Positions 10,056 through 18,524 of a stretch of 64,000 nucleotides of DNA are shown here, piece after piece; position 1 is the first letter of the stretch, and each line of letters opens with the position of its first letter. The notes under the pieces are model-generated. The model was not told the DNA's origin. It did no database searches and saw nothing but the letters and a program-made list of their open reading frames with translations. Location: positions 1,172,501-1,236,500 of the forward strand of contig NZ_JAPEMT010000001.1 in the NCBI RefSeq assembly GCF_026342435.1, written 5' to 3'. The stretch is from Streptomyces sp. NBC_00237 (GTDB taxonomy: Bacteria; Actinomycetota; Actinomycetes; Streptomycetales; Streptomycetaceae). The position numbers and the translations under genes are program-made.

Positions 10056-12281
10056 ATGAACCGAGGCAGTGCTGCTCCGAAGCCCGGGGAGCCGGGCGGC
10101 CCTACGGAGCGGACTGCACCGGCCGACCGCTCGGGACGGGGCACGCCCCACGAGGTGCCGCCCGGCGTCTCCGGCCGCCCGGGACGCCGTACGTCCCGGG
10201 CCGGCCGGTTCCTCCAGGGCGGCCGTCTGCTCCAGGACGCGGCCCCCGGCGGGCCCGTGCTGCGCCTCGTCGTACGGCTCGTACGACGCCCCCTGCTGCC
10301 CGCGATACGGCTGTGGCGGCGCAACATCCAGCTGCGCGTCGTCGCCACGACCCTGCTGATGTCCCTCGGCGTGGTGCTGCTCCTCGGCTTCGTCGTCATC
10401 AGCGCGGTCAGCAACGGACTGCTCAAGTCCAAGGTCGAAGCCGCCCAGAACCAGGCCCGCGGCGGATTCGCCGTCGCCCAGGAACGGGCCAACGCCCCCG
10501 CCGACGCCAACGGCAGGGACAGCGGCGACGGCGGCAACGCCGTGCGCAACGCCGCCAACTGGCGTTCCGACCTGGTGGAACAGCTTGCCAGCGGTGGACA
10601 GAAAGCCTTCAACGTGGTGGCCCTCAGCGTCGCCTCCGACTCCGCGAGCCAGCGAGGCCCCCGCGCCTCCGGCGGGGTCGACCCGATCGCGAGCGTGCCG
10701 CAGGAACTGCGCAGCTCCCTCGACAGGAACTCCGAGACGTACCAGGTCAACTGGCGCATCGTGTACAGCAACGACGCACAGCCGTCAGAGCCCGGCCTGA
10801 TCATCGGCAAGCGGCTCAACGACATCAGCGGGAACCCCTACCAGCTGTACTACCTCTTCCCGCTGACGCAGGAGGAGGCGTCCCTCAAGGTCGTCACGAA
10901 CACCCTGCTGACCGCCGGAGTGTTCGTCGTCGTCCTGCTCGGAGCCATCGCCTGGCTGGTGGTGCGCCAGATCGTCACCCCCGTACGGATGGCCGCAGGG
11001 GTCGCCGAACGGCTCTCCGCCGGACGCCTCCAGGAACGTATGAAGGTCACCGGCGAGGACGACATCGCGCGCCTCGGCGAAGCCTTCAACAAGATGGCGC
11101 AGAACCTCCAGCTGAAGATCCAGCAGCTGGAGGACCTGTCGCGGATGCAGCGGCGGTTCGTCTCCGACGTCTCGCACGAGCTGCGGACGCCGCTGACGAC
11201 GGTACGGATGGCCGCCGACGTCATCCACGACTCCAAGAGCGACTTCGACCCGGTGACGGCGCGCTCCGCCGAGCTGCTGGTCGGGCAGATCGATCGTTTT
11301 GAGTCACTCCTGGCGGACCTGCTGGAGATCAGCCGCTTCGACGCGGGAGCCGCCGCGCTGGAGGCCGAGCCGATAGACCTGCGCGAGGTCGTACGCCGGG
11401 TGATCGACGCGGCGGAACCGCTCGCCGAACGCAAGGGCACCGTCGTGAGGGTCGTCGGCGACGAACAGTCGGTGGTCGTCGAGGCGGACGCCCGGCGGGT
11501 CGAGCGGGTGCTGCGCAACCTCGTCGTCAACGCCGTCGAGCACGGCGAGGGGCGGGACGTGGTCGTACGGCTGGGGGCGGCCGGAGGGGCTGTCGCCGTC
11601 GCCGTACGGGACTACGGCGTCGGCCTGAAGCCCGGCGAGGCCACCCGGGTGTTCAGCCGCTTCTGGCGGGCCGACCCGGCGCGGGCGCGCACCACGGGCG
11701 GCACCGGGCTCGGGCTGTCCATCGCCGTCGAGGACGCCCGCCTGCACGGCGGCTGGCTCCAGGCGTGGGGCGAGCCGGGCGGCGGATCACAGTTCCGGCT
11801 GACGCTGCCGCGCACGGTCGACGAACCACTGCGAGGGTCGCCCATCCCGCTGGAGCCCGAGGACTCACGACGGGCACGCGCGCGCGTGGCCGAGGCGGAG
11901 CAGGCGGCGGACCGGGACGCCGCGAGCACGCGGCTCGCCTCCTTGCCCGTGCAGCAGACGGGGGAGCGGCGGGCAGGGCCCCTGTCTCGGCCGCGTACGG
12001 CGGTGGTACCCGCGGACCCGACGGCGTTGCCGGGCAGCGGTGCACGCGTGGTGTCGCGGAAGGCGGGCGACGAGCCGCAGAACGGGTGGGACAACCGCGC
12101 CGACAGTGCCGATCGCACAGGCGGCGACGGTGGACAGAGTGCCGACGCCAGTCGCAAGGGTGCGAGCGACCGGCGTGACAGTGGTGCGAACGACGGCGAA
12201 AGGGATGCGCACCAGGGGCACGACAGTGACCTCCGCGCACCCGGGAACAGGGACCGGGAGGACACCCCGCGTGGGCGTTGA
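10056..12281 (+). CDS. mtrB: Two-component sensor histidine kinase MtrB
   Basis: 741 residues. A basic N-terminal cytoplasmic region of about 85 residues, a first membrane helix near 100-125, an extracytoplasmic sensor domain, a second helix near 285-310, HAMP, then the H-box FVSDVSHELRTPLTT with His374, and a HATPase with N, G1 and G2 boxes (RNLVVNAVEHGEG, YGVGLKPGEA, GGTGLGLSIAVED) ending near 585. The last 150 residues are charged, low-complexity and probably disordered; as I recall M. tuberculosis MtrB it lacks such a tail. Partner of MtrA; LpqB is translated from a start overlapping its last 11 bp. Confidence 0.96.
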   Translation: MNRGSAAPKPGEPGGPTERTAPADRSGRGTPHEVPPGVSGRPGRRTSRAGRFLQGGRLLQDAAPGGPVLRLVVRLVRRPLLPAIRLWRRNIQLRVVATTLLMSLGVVLLLGFVVISAVSNGLLKSKVEAAQNQARGGFAVAQERANAPADANGRDSGDGGNAVRNAANWRSDLVEQLASGGQKAFNVVALSVASDSASQRGPRASGGVDPIASVPQELRSSLDRNSETYQVNWRIVYSNDAQPSEPGLIIGKRLNDISGNPYQLYYLFPLTQEEASLKVVTNTLLTAGVFVVVLLGAIAWLVVRQIVTPVRMAAGVAERLSAGRLQERMKVTGEDDIARLGEAFNKMAQNLQLKIQQLEDLSRMQRRFVSDVSHELRTPLTTVRMAADVIHDSKSDFDPVTARSAELLVGQIDRFESLLADLLEISRFDAGAAALEAEPIDLREVVRRVIDAAEPLAERKGTVVRVVGDEQSVVVEADARRVERVLRNLVVNAVEHGEGRDVVVRLGAAGGAVAVAVRDYGVGLKPGEATRVFSRFWRADPARARTTGGTGLGLSIAVEDARLHGGWLQAWGEPGGGSQFRLTLPRTVDEPLRGSPIPLEPEDSRRARARVAEAEQAADRDAASTRLASLPVQQTGERRAGPLSRPRTAVVPADPTALPGSGARVVSRKAGDEPQNGWDNRADSADRTGGDGGQSADASRKGASDRRDSGANDGERDAHQGHDSDLRAPGNRDREDTPRGR

Positions 12282-14184
12282 GGGGCGTAGCCGCAGCAGT
12301 GACCGTACGAACGAAGGCAGGACCGTCCGGGAGCGCGGGCTGAGAGTGACGGCCTTCGTGGCCGGTGCCGGGCTGCTGCTGACCGCCGTCGGCTGCGGGT
12401 CGATGCCCGACCACGGCGAGGTGCGCGAGGTCAAGGCGTCCCCCCAGGTCGACACGCAAGTACGCGTCTACAGTGTGCCGCCGCTCCCCGGGGCCGAGCC
12501 CGGGGCCATCGTCGACGGCTTCATGGAGGCGATGACCAGCGACGACCCCGGCTTCGACACCGCGCGCAAGTACCTGACCAAGAACGCCTCGAAGAAGTGG
12601 AATCCCGGCCGGACCACCACCATCCTCGGCGGCGCGGGGCCGAACCCGGGAGAGACGACTTCCGGCCAGAACAAAACGACCCGCACGTTCAAGATCACCG
12701 GTGAGCAGATCGCCGAACTCGACGAGCAGAGTGCCTACGAGCCACTCTCGGGTGCGTATGGGCAGACGCTGCGTCTGGTGAAGGAGAAGGGCCCGGACAA
12801 GAAGGACGGCGTCGAGTGGCGCATTGACACGCCGCCACCAGGACTGGTGCTCGGCGAGTCGGACTTCCAGCGCATCTTCCGGTCCGTGAACAAGTACTAC
12901 TTCGCGTCGGCGACGGAGGACCCGGGGCGGCGCTGGCTCGTCGCCGACCCCGTCTACGTACGCAAGCGCACCGACCCGCAGACCCGGCTGGACCCCGTGG
13001 CGCAGGCCGTGAAGGCGGTCATGGACGGGCCGTCGACCTGGCTCAAGCCGGTGGTCATCTCGCGCTTCCCCACCAAGGCGGCCCTCAAGAACGGCACCAA
13101 GGCGTTGCCGATCGGCGACCACAACTCGCTGAAGGTGCCGCTCAATCCGGAGGCGGCCGCCATCACTCAGAAGACCTGCCAGGACATGGCCGCCCAACTG
13201 CTCTTCACGCTCCAGGACCTGACGTCCTCCACCCGGGTGGACCAGGTGGAGATGCTGCGGCCCGACGATTCGTCGCTGTGCCTGCTCAACAAGAACGAGG
13301 CGGGCGTGTACGCCCCGAGCAGCATTTCCGGTTCGCCCAGCCACCAGTACTTCCTGAACGCCGACCGTCACCTCGTGCGGTTGGGCATCACCAGCGAGAG
13401 CGGCTTCGCGGAGCCCGTGCCGGGCGCGATCGGCGAACTCGGGGTGCGCGTGCGGTCGGCCGGGATCTCGCGGGACGAGAGTGCGGCGGCGGCCGTGTCG
13501 GACGACGGTCTTGAGCTGTACGTGGCCCCGATCGCGTCGGGCGGGAACAAGCGCGCAACGGTGTACAGGAGCGCTGCCGGGGCGAAGGAACCGCTCTCCC
13601 CGCCGAGTTGGGACGGGCGGGGCGATCTGTGGGTCGCCGACCGGGACCAGCGGCGGCCACGGGTGATGCGCATCGTGGACGGCAAGGGGACGGCGCAGGA
13701 GGTCAGGGTCGACGGCCTCGGCGCAGGTACCGTCGACGCGCTGCGCGTGTCGGCGGACGGTGTGCGGATCGCGCTGCTGATCACGGAGAAGAAGGGCTCC
13801 AAGACGGTCACGACGGTCAAGATCGGACGGGTGGAGCGCCGGGACGATGCAGGCCGGCAGACGGTCGAGGTCGTGGGACTGCGGCTCGCCGCCCCGCAGA
13901 TGGAGGAAGTGACGGCGATGTCGTGGGCGGGACAGAGCCGTCTCGTGGTGGTGGGCCGGGAGTCCGGGGGCGTGCAGCAGATGCGGTACGTCCGGACGGA
14001 CGGGTCCAGTTCGGCGGCGGGGCTGCTGCCGGGCGCCAACCAGGTGACGGTGGTCGCGGCGACCGACACCGAGTCGGCGGCGGTACTGGCGCAGTCGACG
14101 GACGACGGGATCGTGCGGCTGCCGCCGGGGGCGAACTGGAAGACGCTGGTGCGGGAAGGCTCGATGCCGGTCTATCCGGGGTAG
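12271..14184 (+). CDS. lpqB: Lipoprotein LpqB, accessory to MtrAB
   Basis: 637 residues from the GTG at 12271, which overlaps the mtrB stop by 11 bp and has GGGAGG about 10 nt upstream; the longer open frame lies inside mtrB and is not used. A basic N-terminus, hydrophobic stretch and lipobox ending at Cys42 (LLLTAVGC) mark an exported lipoprotein. A GerMN domain (about 190-330) precedes a C-terminal beta-propeller-like region. In mycobacteria LpqB binds the MtrB sensor domain and affects MtrA phosphorylation; the conserved mtrA-mtrB-lpqB order suggests the same role here. Confidence 0.95.
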   Translation: MGVEGRSRSSDRTNEGRTVRERGLRVTAFVAGAGLLLTAVGCGSMPDHGEVREVKASPQVDTQVRVYSVPPLPGAEPGAIVDGFMEAMTSDDPGFDTARKYLTKNASKKWNPGRTTTILGGAGPNPGETTSGQNKTTRTFKITGEQIAELDEQSAYEPLSGAYGQTLRLVKEKGPDKKDGVEWRIDTPPPGLVLGESDFQRIFRSVNKYYFASATEDPGRRWLVADPVYVRKRTDPQTRLDPVAQAVKAVMDGPSTWLKPVVISRFPTKAALKNGTKALPIGDHNSLKVPLNPEAAAITQKTCQDMAAQLLFTLQDLTSSTRVDQVEMLRPDDSSLCLLNKNEAGVYAPSSISGSPSHQYFLNADRHLVRLGITSESGFAEPVPGAIGELGVRVRSAGISRDESAAAAVSDDGLELYVAPIASGGNKRATVYRSAAGAKEPLSPPSWDGRGDLWVADRDQRRPRVMRIVDGKGTAQEVRVDGLGAGTVDALRVSADGVRIALLITEKKGSKTVTTVKIGRVERRDDAGRQTVEVVGLRLAAPQMEEVTAMSWAGQSRLVVVGRESGGVQQMRYVRTDGSSSAAGLLPGANQVTVVAATDTESAAVLAQSTDDGIVRLPPGANWKTLVREGSMPVYPG

Positions 14185-14213
14185 CGGGCGGCGGCACCCG
14201 CGCGGGCCGTGGA

Positions 14214-14260
14214 GTGCTGTGCGGGGCTGTGCGGGGCTGTATGGGGCTGTGCAGGGTGTG
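14214..14260. repeat. 10-bp tandem array after lpqB
   Basis: About four copies of a 10-bp unit close to GCGGGGCTGT between lpqB and the comF-like gene, 30 bp after the lpqB stop and just before the lpqB terminator hairpin. One of several unrelated short arrays in spacers of this window. Confidence 0.8.
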
Positions 14261-14267
14261 TGACGGC

Positions 14268-14304
14268 GGGCTCGACTCCTGGTTTTCCACAGGGAGTCGG
14301 GCCC
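14268..14304 (+). terminator. Terminator after lpqB
   Basis: Hairpin with arms GGGCTCGACTCC and GGGAGTCGGGCCC around a loop containing TTTTCC. One T:G wobble; the stem is followed by GTTTCGT. Suits the end of the mtrA-mtrB-lpqB transcript. Confidence 0.7.
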
Positions 14305-14364
14305 GTTTCGTGCGTTGTCCACAGGGGTGGCGGGGCTGTGGCCAGGCCGGGCACAGTGGTGGAC

Positions 14365-15300
14365 ATGAGGCAATTGCGGGTTGTTTGGCGGGAATTCGCC
14401 GCGCTGGTCCTGCCGGTGGCCTGTGCGGGATGCGGCAGGCCACGGGAGCCGTCGGGGGTGTGCGCGGAGTGCGCCGGTGCGCTGTACGGGGGCGAGCCGG
14501 GGCGCGTACGGCCGATGCCGGAGCCGCCCGGGCTGCCGGTCGTGCACGCGGCGGCGTGGTACGAGGACGCCCCGCGGGCGGTGCTCCTCGCGCACAAGGA
14601 GCGGGGTGCGCTCGGCCTGGCGGAAGCGCTGGGACGGGCGTTGGCGGGGGCCGTGCGCAGCGCGGCGGGGGAGGCGGGGACGGGGGGCGGATGGGGTGGG
14701 GAGGGAGGGGAGGGGGAGGAGGGGGAGGGGGAGCCCCCGGTGGCGTATCCCCCGGCCGGTTGGGTAGGTGCTCCCCCAGTGGACGCGACCCAGGAACTCG
14801 TGCTGGTGCCCGTGCCGTCCGCCCGGCGTTCGGTCGCCGCGCGGGGGCAGGATCCGGCGCGGCGGATCGCCTTCGCGGCGGCCGGTGAGCTGCGGCGGAG
14901 CGGGACGCGGGCCAGGGTGGCGCCGGTACTGCGGCAGTGCCGCCCGGTGGGCGACCAGGCGGGCCTGAGCGCCCCTGAGAGGCTGGCGAACCTGTCCGGG
15001 GCCCTGGATGCCGTTCCCGGCGCCGGGAGGCTGCTGGTGGGCGGCAGGGTGGTCCTGGTGGACGACCTCATGACCACCGGTGCGTCACTGGTGGAGGGGG
15101 CACGGGCACTGAAGGCGCTCGCGGACGAGTATGGGCCCGGTGGCCCTGCGGGCGGGTACGCGAGGCGCAGAGGGAGACCGGGAAGGTCCGGGGAGTACTC
15201 CCGTGCGTTCTGGGGAAGGCCGGGAAATACCGGAATCCCACAGCTCGTGGCAGCGGTTGTCGCAGCCCCGCCGAAATCTTTCAAAATAAACTGGAACTGA
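14365..15300 (+). CDS. ComF-family phosphoribosyltransferase-like protein
   Basis: 311 residues from ATG 14365. N-terminal zinc-finger-like CAGCG...CAEC pattern (about residues 20-38), then a type I phosphoribosyltransferase domain with the PRPP-binding loop VVLVDDLMTTGAS near 232-244. ComF proteins take part in DNA uptake in competent bacteria; the actinobacterial role is unknown. An acidic Gly/Glu insert near residues 105-125 is encoded by a long G-rich purine run (about 14681-14731). The C-terminus after the PRT domain (about 255-311) is unusual, basic then hydrophobic, and ends in an A/T-richer stretch, so the last part may be divergent or extended past the ancestral stop. Confidence 0.85.
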   Translation: MRQLRVVWREFAALVLPVACAGCGRPREPSGVCAECAGALYGGEPGRVRPMPEPPGLPVVHAAAWYEDAPRAVLLAHKERGALGLAEALGRALAGAVRSAAGEAGTGGGWGGEGGEGEEGEGEPPVAYPPAGWVGAPPVDATQELVLVPVPSARRSVAARGQDPARRIAFAAAGELRRSGTRARVAPVLRQCRPVGDQAGLSAPERLANLSGALDAVPGAGRLLVGGRVVLVDDLMTTGASLVEGARALKALADEYGPGGPAGGYARRRGRPGRSGEYSRAFWGRPGNTGIPQLVAAVVAAPPKSFKINWN

Positions 15301-15611
15301 GCGGGAACTTGCATCGTTGCAGGTAGTGAGAGGGAAAAACCACCTGAACGGAGGTACGCGCCGGTAGCGGGTGCCGATACCCGGCCGGGCGGGCTATGTT
15401 CAGAAGTGAGGAATAGCGGCCGCTGTGCCTCACTTATTGCACTGCCGTGCTTCAGGTTTTCCCTCGCGCCCCGAAAGTCGGGGGTGTGGATCTTCCCCAC
15501 GGGGGAGGAGGAGAGGAAGTCGCCTAGTCCGAGACTTCGGGACTGACCGGAGTCTGGTGCAAAAGGGAGACGCTCCGCAGTGAGCGGAGCAATCCGGGAA
15601 CGGAGTTCTGC
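15301..15611. promoter_or_regulatory. Spacer upstream of hpf, contains a 30-bp interrupted palindrome
   Basis: 311 bp without a gene; presumably holds the hpf promoter. At 15405-15434 there is a near-perfect palindrome: AGTGAGG-aat-AGCGG facing CCGCT-gtg-CCTCACT, 12 of 15 positions symmetric. Overlapping it is GGAAT followed by 18 nt and CTT, close to the SigR pattern GGAAT-N18-GTT but with a mismatch in the -10. The palindrome has no T-tract, so an operator is as likely as a terminator for comF. Another GGGAAC lies just after the comF stop. Confidence 0.5.
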
Positions 15612-16307
15612 GTGGACATCGTCGTCAAGGGCCGCAAGACAGAGGTACCCGAGCGGTTCCGCAAGCACGTGGCGGAGAAGCTCAAGCTGGACAGGATCCA
15701 GAAGCTCGACGGCAAGGTGATCAGCCTCGACGTGGAGGTGTCCAAGGAGCCCAACCCGAGGCAGGCGGACCGGTCCGACCGTGTGGAGATCACGGTGCAC
15801 GGACGGGGGCCTGTGATCCGGGCCGAGGCGTCGGCGGGCGACCCGTACGCGGCGCTCGACCTGGCGACCGGAAAGCTGGAAGCGCGGCTGCGCAAGCAGC
15901 ACGACAAGCGGCACACCCGTCGAGGCACCGGCAGGCTCTCCGCCGCCGAGGTCGGCGCGGCGGTACCCGACGCGGCGGTCATCGACGGTGACGGTCAACT
16001 CGTCGTGGACCACGCCGAGTCGGACGGCGGGGTGCCCACGAAGAAGATCGGTTCGCTTGAGGTGCAGGGCGACGGGCCGCTGATCGTGCGCGAGAAGACG
16101 CACGTCGCCGCACCGATGTCGCTCGACCAGGCGCTGTACGAGATGGAGTTGGTCGGCCACGACTTCTACCTCTACGTCGAAGCGGAGACCAAGGAGCCCA
16201 GCGTCGTCTACCGGCGGCACGCCTACGACTACGGCGTCATCCGCCTGAACACCGATCCGCTGGCGGAGTCTGAAGGCAGCGGCGCGGGCGGCGCACTCGG
16301 CGGATGA
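15612..16307 (+). CDS. hpf: Ribosome hibernation-promoting factor, long form
   Basis: 231 residues from a GTG start. N-terminal HPF/YfiA domain (about 1-100; MDIVVKGRKTEVPERFRKHV, then repeated basic residues) and a C-terminal dimerisation domain (about 170-225) with the typical KEPSVVYRRHAYDYGVIRL stretch. The two-domain layout is that of long HPF, which pairs 70S ribosomes into inactive 100S dimers in slow growth. Transcribed alone; the upstream gap carries a palindrome and possible stress-type promoter elements. Confidence 0.95.
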   Translation: MDIVVKGRKTEVPERFRKHVAEKLKLDRIQKLDGKVISLDVEVSKEPNPRQADRSDRVEITVHGRGPVIRAEASAGDPYAALDLATGKLEARLRKQHDKRHTRRGTGRLSAAEVGAAVPDAAVIDGDGQLVVDHAESDGGVPTKKIGSLEVQGDGPLIVREKTHVAAPMSLDQALYEMELVGHDFYLYVEAETKEPSVVYRRHAYDYGVIRLNTDPLAESEGSGAGGALGG

Positions 16308-16354
16308 GTGCTGAACGGCGGCGCGAAGTCCGCCGTGCCACCTGAAGGTGGTGT

Positions 16355-16380
16355 CCCCGGAGGGCCTGTGCGCTCCGGGG
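16355..16380 (+). terminator. Possible terminator after hpf
   Basis: Hairpin CCCCGGAG / CTCCGGGG with a 10-nt loop, preceded by two smaller hairpins (CGGCGG/CCGCCG and CCACCT-gaa-GGTGG). No T-tract. Lies in the 221-bp gap between hpf and the response regulator gene. Confidence 0.5.
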
Positions 16381-16528
16381 GCATCGGCGTGTGCACCCGT
16401 GGCGAGTCCTGAAGCGACCGTTGTGTCGCCGGGGCATGGAATCATGTCACCGCAAGTCAAGAAGTGCTCTGCGGACCGTGGTTGGCGCAGCACACGAACT
16501 TCGGGCCATGGCCTCAGGGGGAGGAACG

Positions 16529-17290
16529 ATGGCGGACAGCTTCGGTCCGGTGCACGGCGGCGACTACGCCCGGAATCTTGACCGCGGTCACGACCGTGCG
16601 GGCGACAGGGACGCGGGTGCGTTCCGCAAGGAGCCGATCAGGGTCCTCGTGGTGGACGACCACGCGCTCTTCCGGCGGGGGCTGGAGATCGTCCTCGCGC
16701 AGGAGGAGGACATCCAGGTCGTCGGCGAGGCGGGGGACGGGGCGGAGGCCGTCGACAAGGCGGCCGACCTGCTGCCGGACATCGTGCTGATGGACGTACG
16801 AATGCCCAGGCGGGGCGGTATCGAGGCGTGCACCTCGATCAAGGAGGTGGCCCCCAGCGCGAAGATCATCATGCTGACGATCAGCGACGAGGAGGCCGAC
16901 CTCTACGACGCGATCAAGGCCGGTGCGACGGGATACCTGCTGAAGGAGATCTCCACGGACGAGGTGTCCACGGCGATCCGGGCGGTGGCCGACGGCCAGT
17001 CGCAGATCAGTCCGTCGATGGCGTCCAAACTGCTCACCGAATTCAAGTCGATGATCCAGCGGTCCGACGAGCGCCGGCTGGTGCCCGCGCCCCGGCTCAC
17101 CGACCGTGAGCTGGAAGTGCTCAAGCTGGTGGCTACGGGGATGAACAACCGGGACATCGCCAAGGAACTGTTCATCTCGGAGAACACCGTGAAGAACCAC
17201 GTGCGGAACATCCTGGAGAAGCTCCAGCTGCATTCCCGCATGGAGGCCGTGGTGTACGCGATGCGGGAGAAGATCCTGGAGATCCGCTGA
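16529..17290 (+). CDS. NarL/LuxR-family response regulator
   Basis: 253 residues from ATG 16529, preceded by GGGGGAGGAA; an in-frame ATG at 16508 lacks a site. Receiver domain about 36-150 with phosphoacceptor Asp89 in IVLMDVRMPRRGG and the Lys of GYLLKEISTDE; LuxR-type helix-turn-helix near 190-245 (LTDRELEVLKLVATGMNNRDIA ... TVKNHVRNILEKL). No sensor kinase is next to it, so it is an orphan here; the conserved position between hpf and secA in Streptomyces suggests a growth-phase role, but no target is evident. Its stop codon lies inside a 22-bp tandem duplication. Confidence 0.93.
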   Translation: MADSFGPVHGGDYARNLDRGHDRAGDRDAGAFRKEPIRVLVVDDHALFRRGLEIVLAQEEDIQVVGEAGDGAEAVDKAADLLPDIVLMDVRMPRRGGIEACTSIKEVAPSAKIIMLTISDEEADLYDAIKAGATGYLLKEISTDEVSTAIRAVADGQSQISPSMASKLLTEFKSMIQRSDERRLVPAPRLTDRELEVLKLVATGMNNRDIAKELFISENTVKNHVRNILEKLQLHSRMEAVVYAMREKILEIR

Positions 17291-17338
17291 CCCCGACCGG
17301 AAGATCCACTGACCCCGACCGGAGAACCGCTAACCCCG
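17280..17338. repeat. 22-bp tandem array across a stop codon
   Basis: Two near-identical 22-bp units (17280-17301 and 17302-17323, one mismatch) and a partial third (17324-17338). Each begins AGATCC[GA]CTGACCCCGACC, so the response regulator stop TGA and its flank are duplicated. The array reaches the stop codon of the convergent YcaQ-like gene. Confidence 0.9.
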
Positions 17339-18514
17339 TGTGGTGAGAGCGGCCCGCAGCGGGGCGTGTAGTTCCGCGGGGGTCGTGCGGTCCACCCGGA
17401 CCTCCGTGCAGCCGACCCAGGAAGCCGCCTCCCACAGGGCCTTCGCCATCTCCGGGACCGCCTTCGCGGACTCCAGGGAGACCTGCCGGGCCACCAGCGT
17501 GGTGCCCTCACGGGCCGGGTCGGCGCGGCCGAGGAGCCGCCCGCCCGCCAGCAGCGGCATCGCGAAGTACCCGTGGATCCGCTTCGGCTTGGGGACGTAC
17601 GCCTCCAGGCGGTGGGTGAAGCCGAAGATCCGCTCGGTGCGCGGCCGGTCCCAGATCAGTGAGTCGAAGGGCGACAGCAGCGTCGTGCGGTGCCTGCCGC
17701 GCGGGGTGGTGGCCAGGGCCTCCGGGTCCGCCCAGGCGGGCCTGCCCCAGCCCTCGACCTCGACCGGTACCAGACCCGAGTCCGCGATCACCTCGTCCAC
17801 CTGGGCGTTCTTCAGCCGGTGGTAGTCGGAGATGTCCTCCCGGGTGCCGACGCCCAGGGACTGGCCCGCGAGGGCGACCAGTCGCCGTACGCACTCCGTG
17901 TCGGACAGGTCCTCGTGCTGGAAGGTGCCGGGGATCGCGCGCTCGGCCAGGTCGTACACCCGCTTCCAGCCGCGTCGCCTGGTGCACACCACGTCGCCGT
18001 ACATCAGGGCGCGTTCGACGGCGACCTTGGACTCCGACCAGTCCCACCACTCGCCGCCGTTCTTCGCGCCGCCCAACTCCGTCGCGGTCAGCGGGCCTTC
18101 CGCCCGGAGCTGCTTGATCACGCGGTCGTACGCGCCGTCGGTGAGCTCGTGGTGCCACTGCGGGCGTGCGCGGTAGGCGCGGCGGCGGAACGCGAAGTGC
18201 GGCCACTCCTCCACAGGGAGGATGCAGGCCGCGTGCGACCAGTACTCGAAGGCGTGCGCGGGCTCGGATGCGGGGGACCAGTAGGCGGACTCGACCTTCG
18301 TACGCTCCACCGCGCCCAGGCGGGCGTACGGAATCAGCTCGTGCGACCGGGCCAGGACGGAGATCGTGTCGAGCTGTACCGCGCCCAGGTGCCGCAGCAC
18401 GCCGCGCACGCCCGCGCGGCGGTCGGGGGCACCCAGGAAACCCTGGGCGCGCAGGGCTATCCGGCGTGCTTCGTCGGCGGAGAGTGCGACGGCGGCGGGC
18501 GGCTGGAAGGTCAT
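17330..18514 (-). CDS. Winged-helix YcaQ-family protein (putative crosslink-repair DNA glycosylase)
   Basis: About 394 residues from ATG 18514 (MTFQPPAA); an upstream in-frame ATG at 18544 would overlap the preceding gene. Full-length family match: the N-terminal SADEARRIALRAQGF motif, LGAVQLDTISVLARSHELI, an AFEYWSHAACILP segment, and the C-terminal SPFDSLIWDRPRTERIFGF and IHGYFAMPLLAGGRLLGR motifs. E. coli YcaQ removes DNA interstrand crosslink lesions using a QxQ-type motif; here the equivalent appears to be QLD (residues 46-48, in AVQLDTIS). Relatives next to antibiotic clusters give self-resistance, but here the setting is housekeeping. It may be co-transcribed with the GNAT gene 10 bp upstream. 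Confidence 0.88.
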   Translation of the reverse strand: MTFQPPAAVALSADEARRIALRAQGFLGAPDRRAGVRGVLRHLGAVQLDTISVLARSHELIPYARLGAVERTKVESAYWSPASEPAHAFEYWSHAACILPVEEWPHFAFRRRAYRARPQWHHELTDGAYDRVIKQLRAEGPLTATELGGAKNGGEWWDWSESKVAVERALMYGDVVCTRRRGWKRVYDLAERAIPGTFQHEDLSDTECVRRLVALAGQSLGVGTREDISDYHRLKNAQVDEVIADSGLVPVEVEGWGRPAWADPEALATTPRGRHRTTLLSPFDSLIWDRPRTERIFGFTHRLEAYVPKPKRIHGYFAMPLLAGGRLLGRADPAREGTTLVARQVSLESAKAVPEMAKALWEAASWVGCTEVRVDRTTPAELHAPLRAALTTRG

Positions 18515-18524
18515 GTACGGAAGC

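Noticed and set aside
11653..14595. Open frame of 980 residues antisense to lpqB and mtrB
   Set aside because: Antisense shadow of two well-supported genes with no motif of its own.
16348..16581. Short plus-strand frame before the response regulator
   Set aside because: It overlaps the regulator start in another frame and carries no motif; the hairpin after hpf lies at its beginning.
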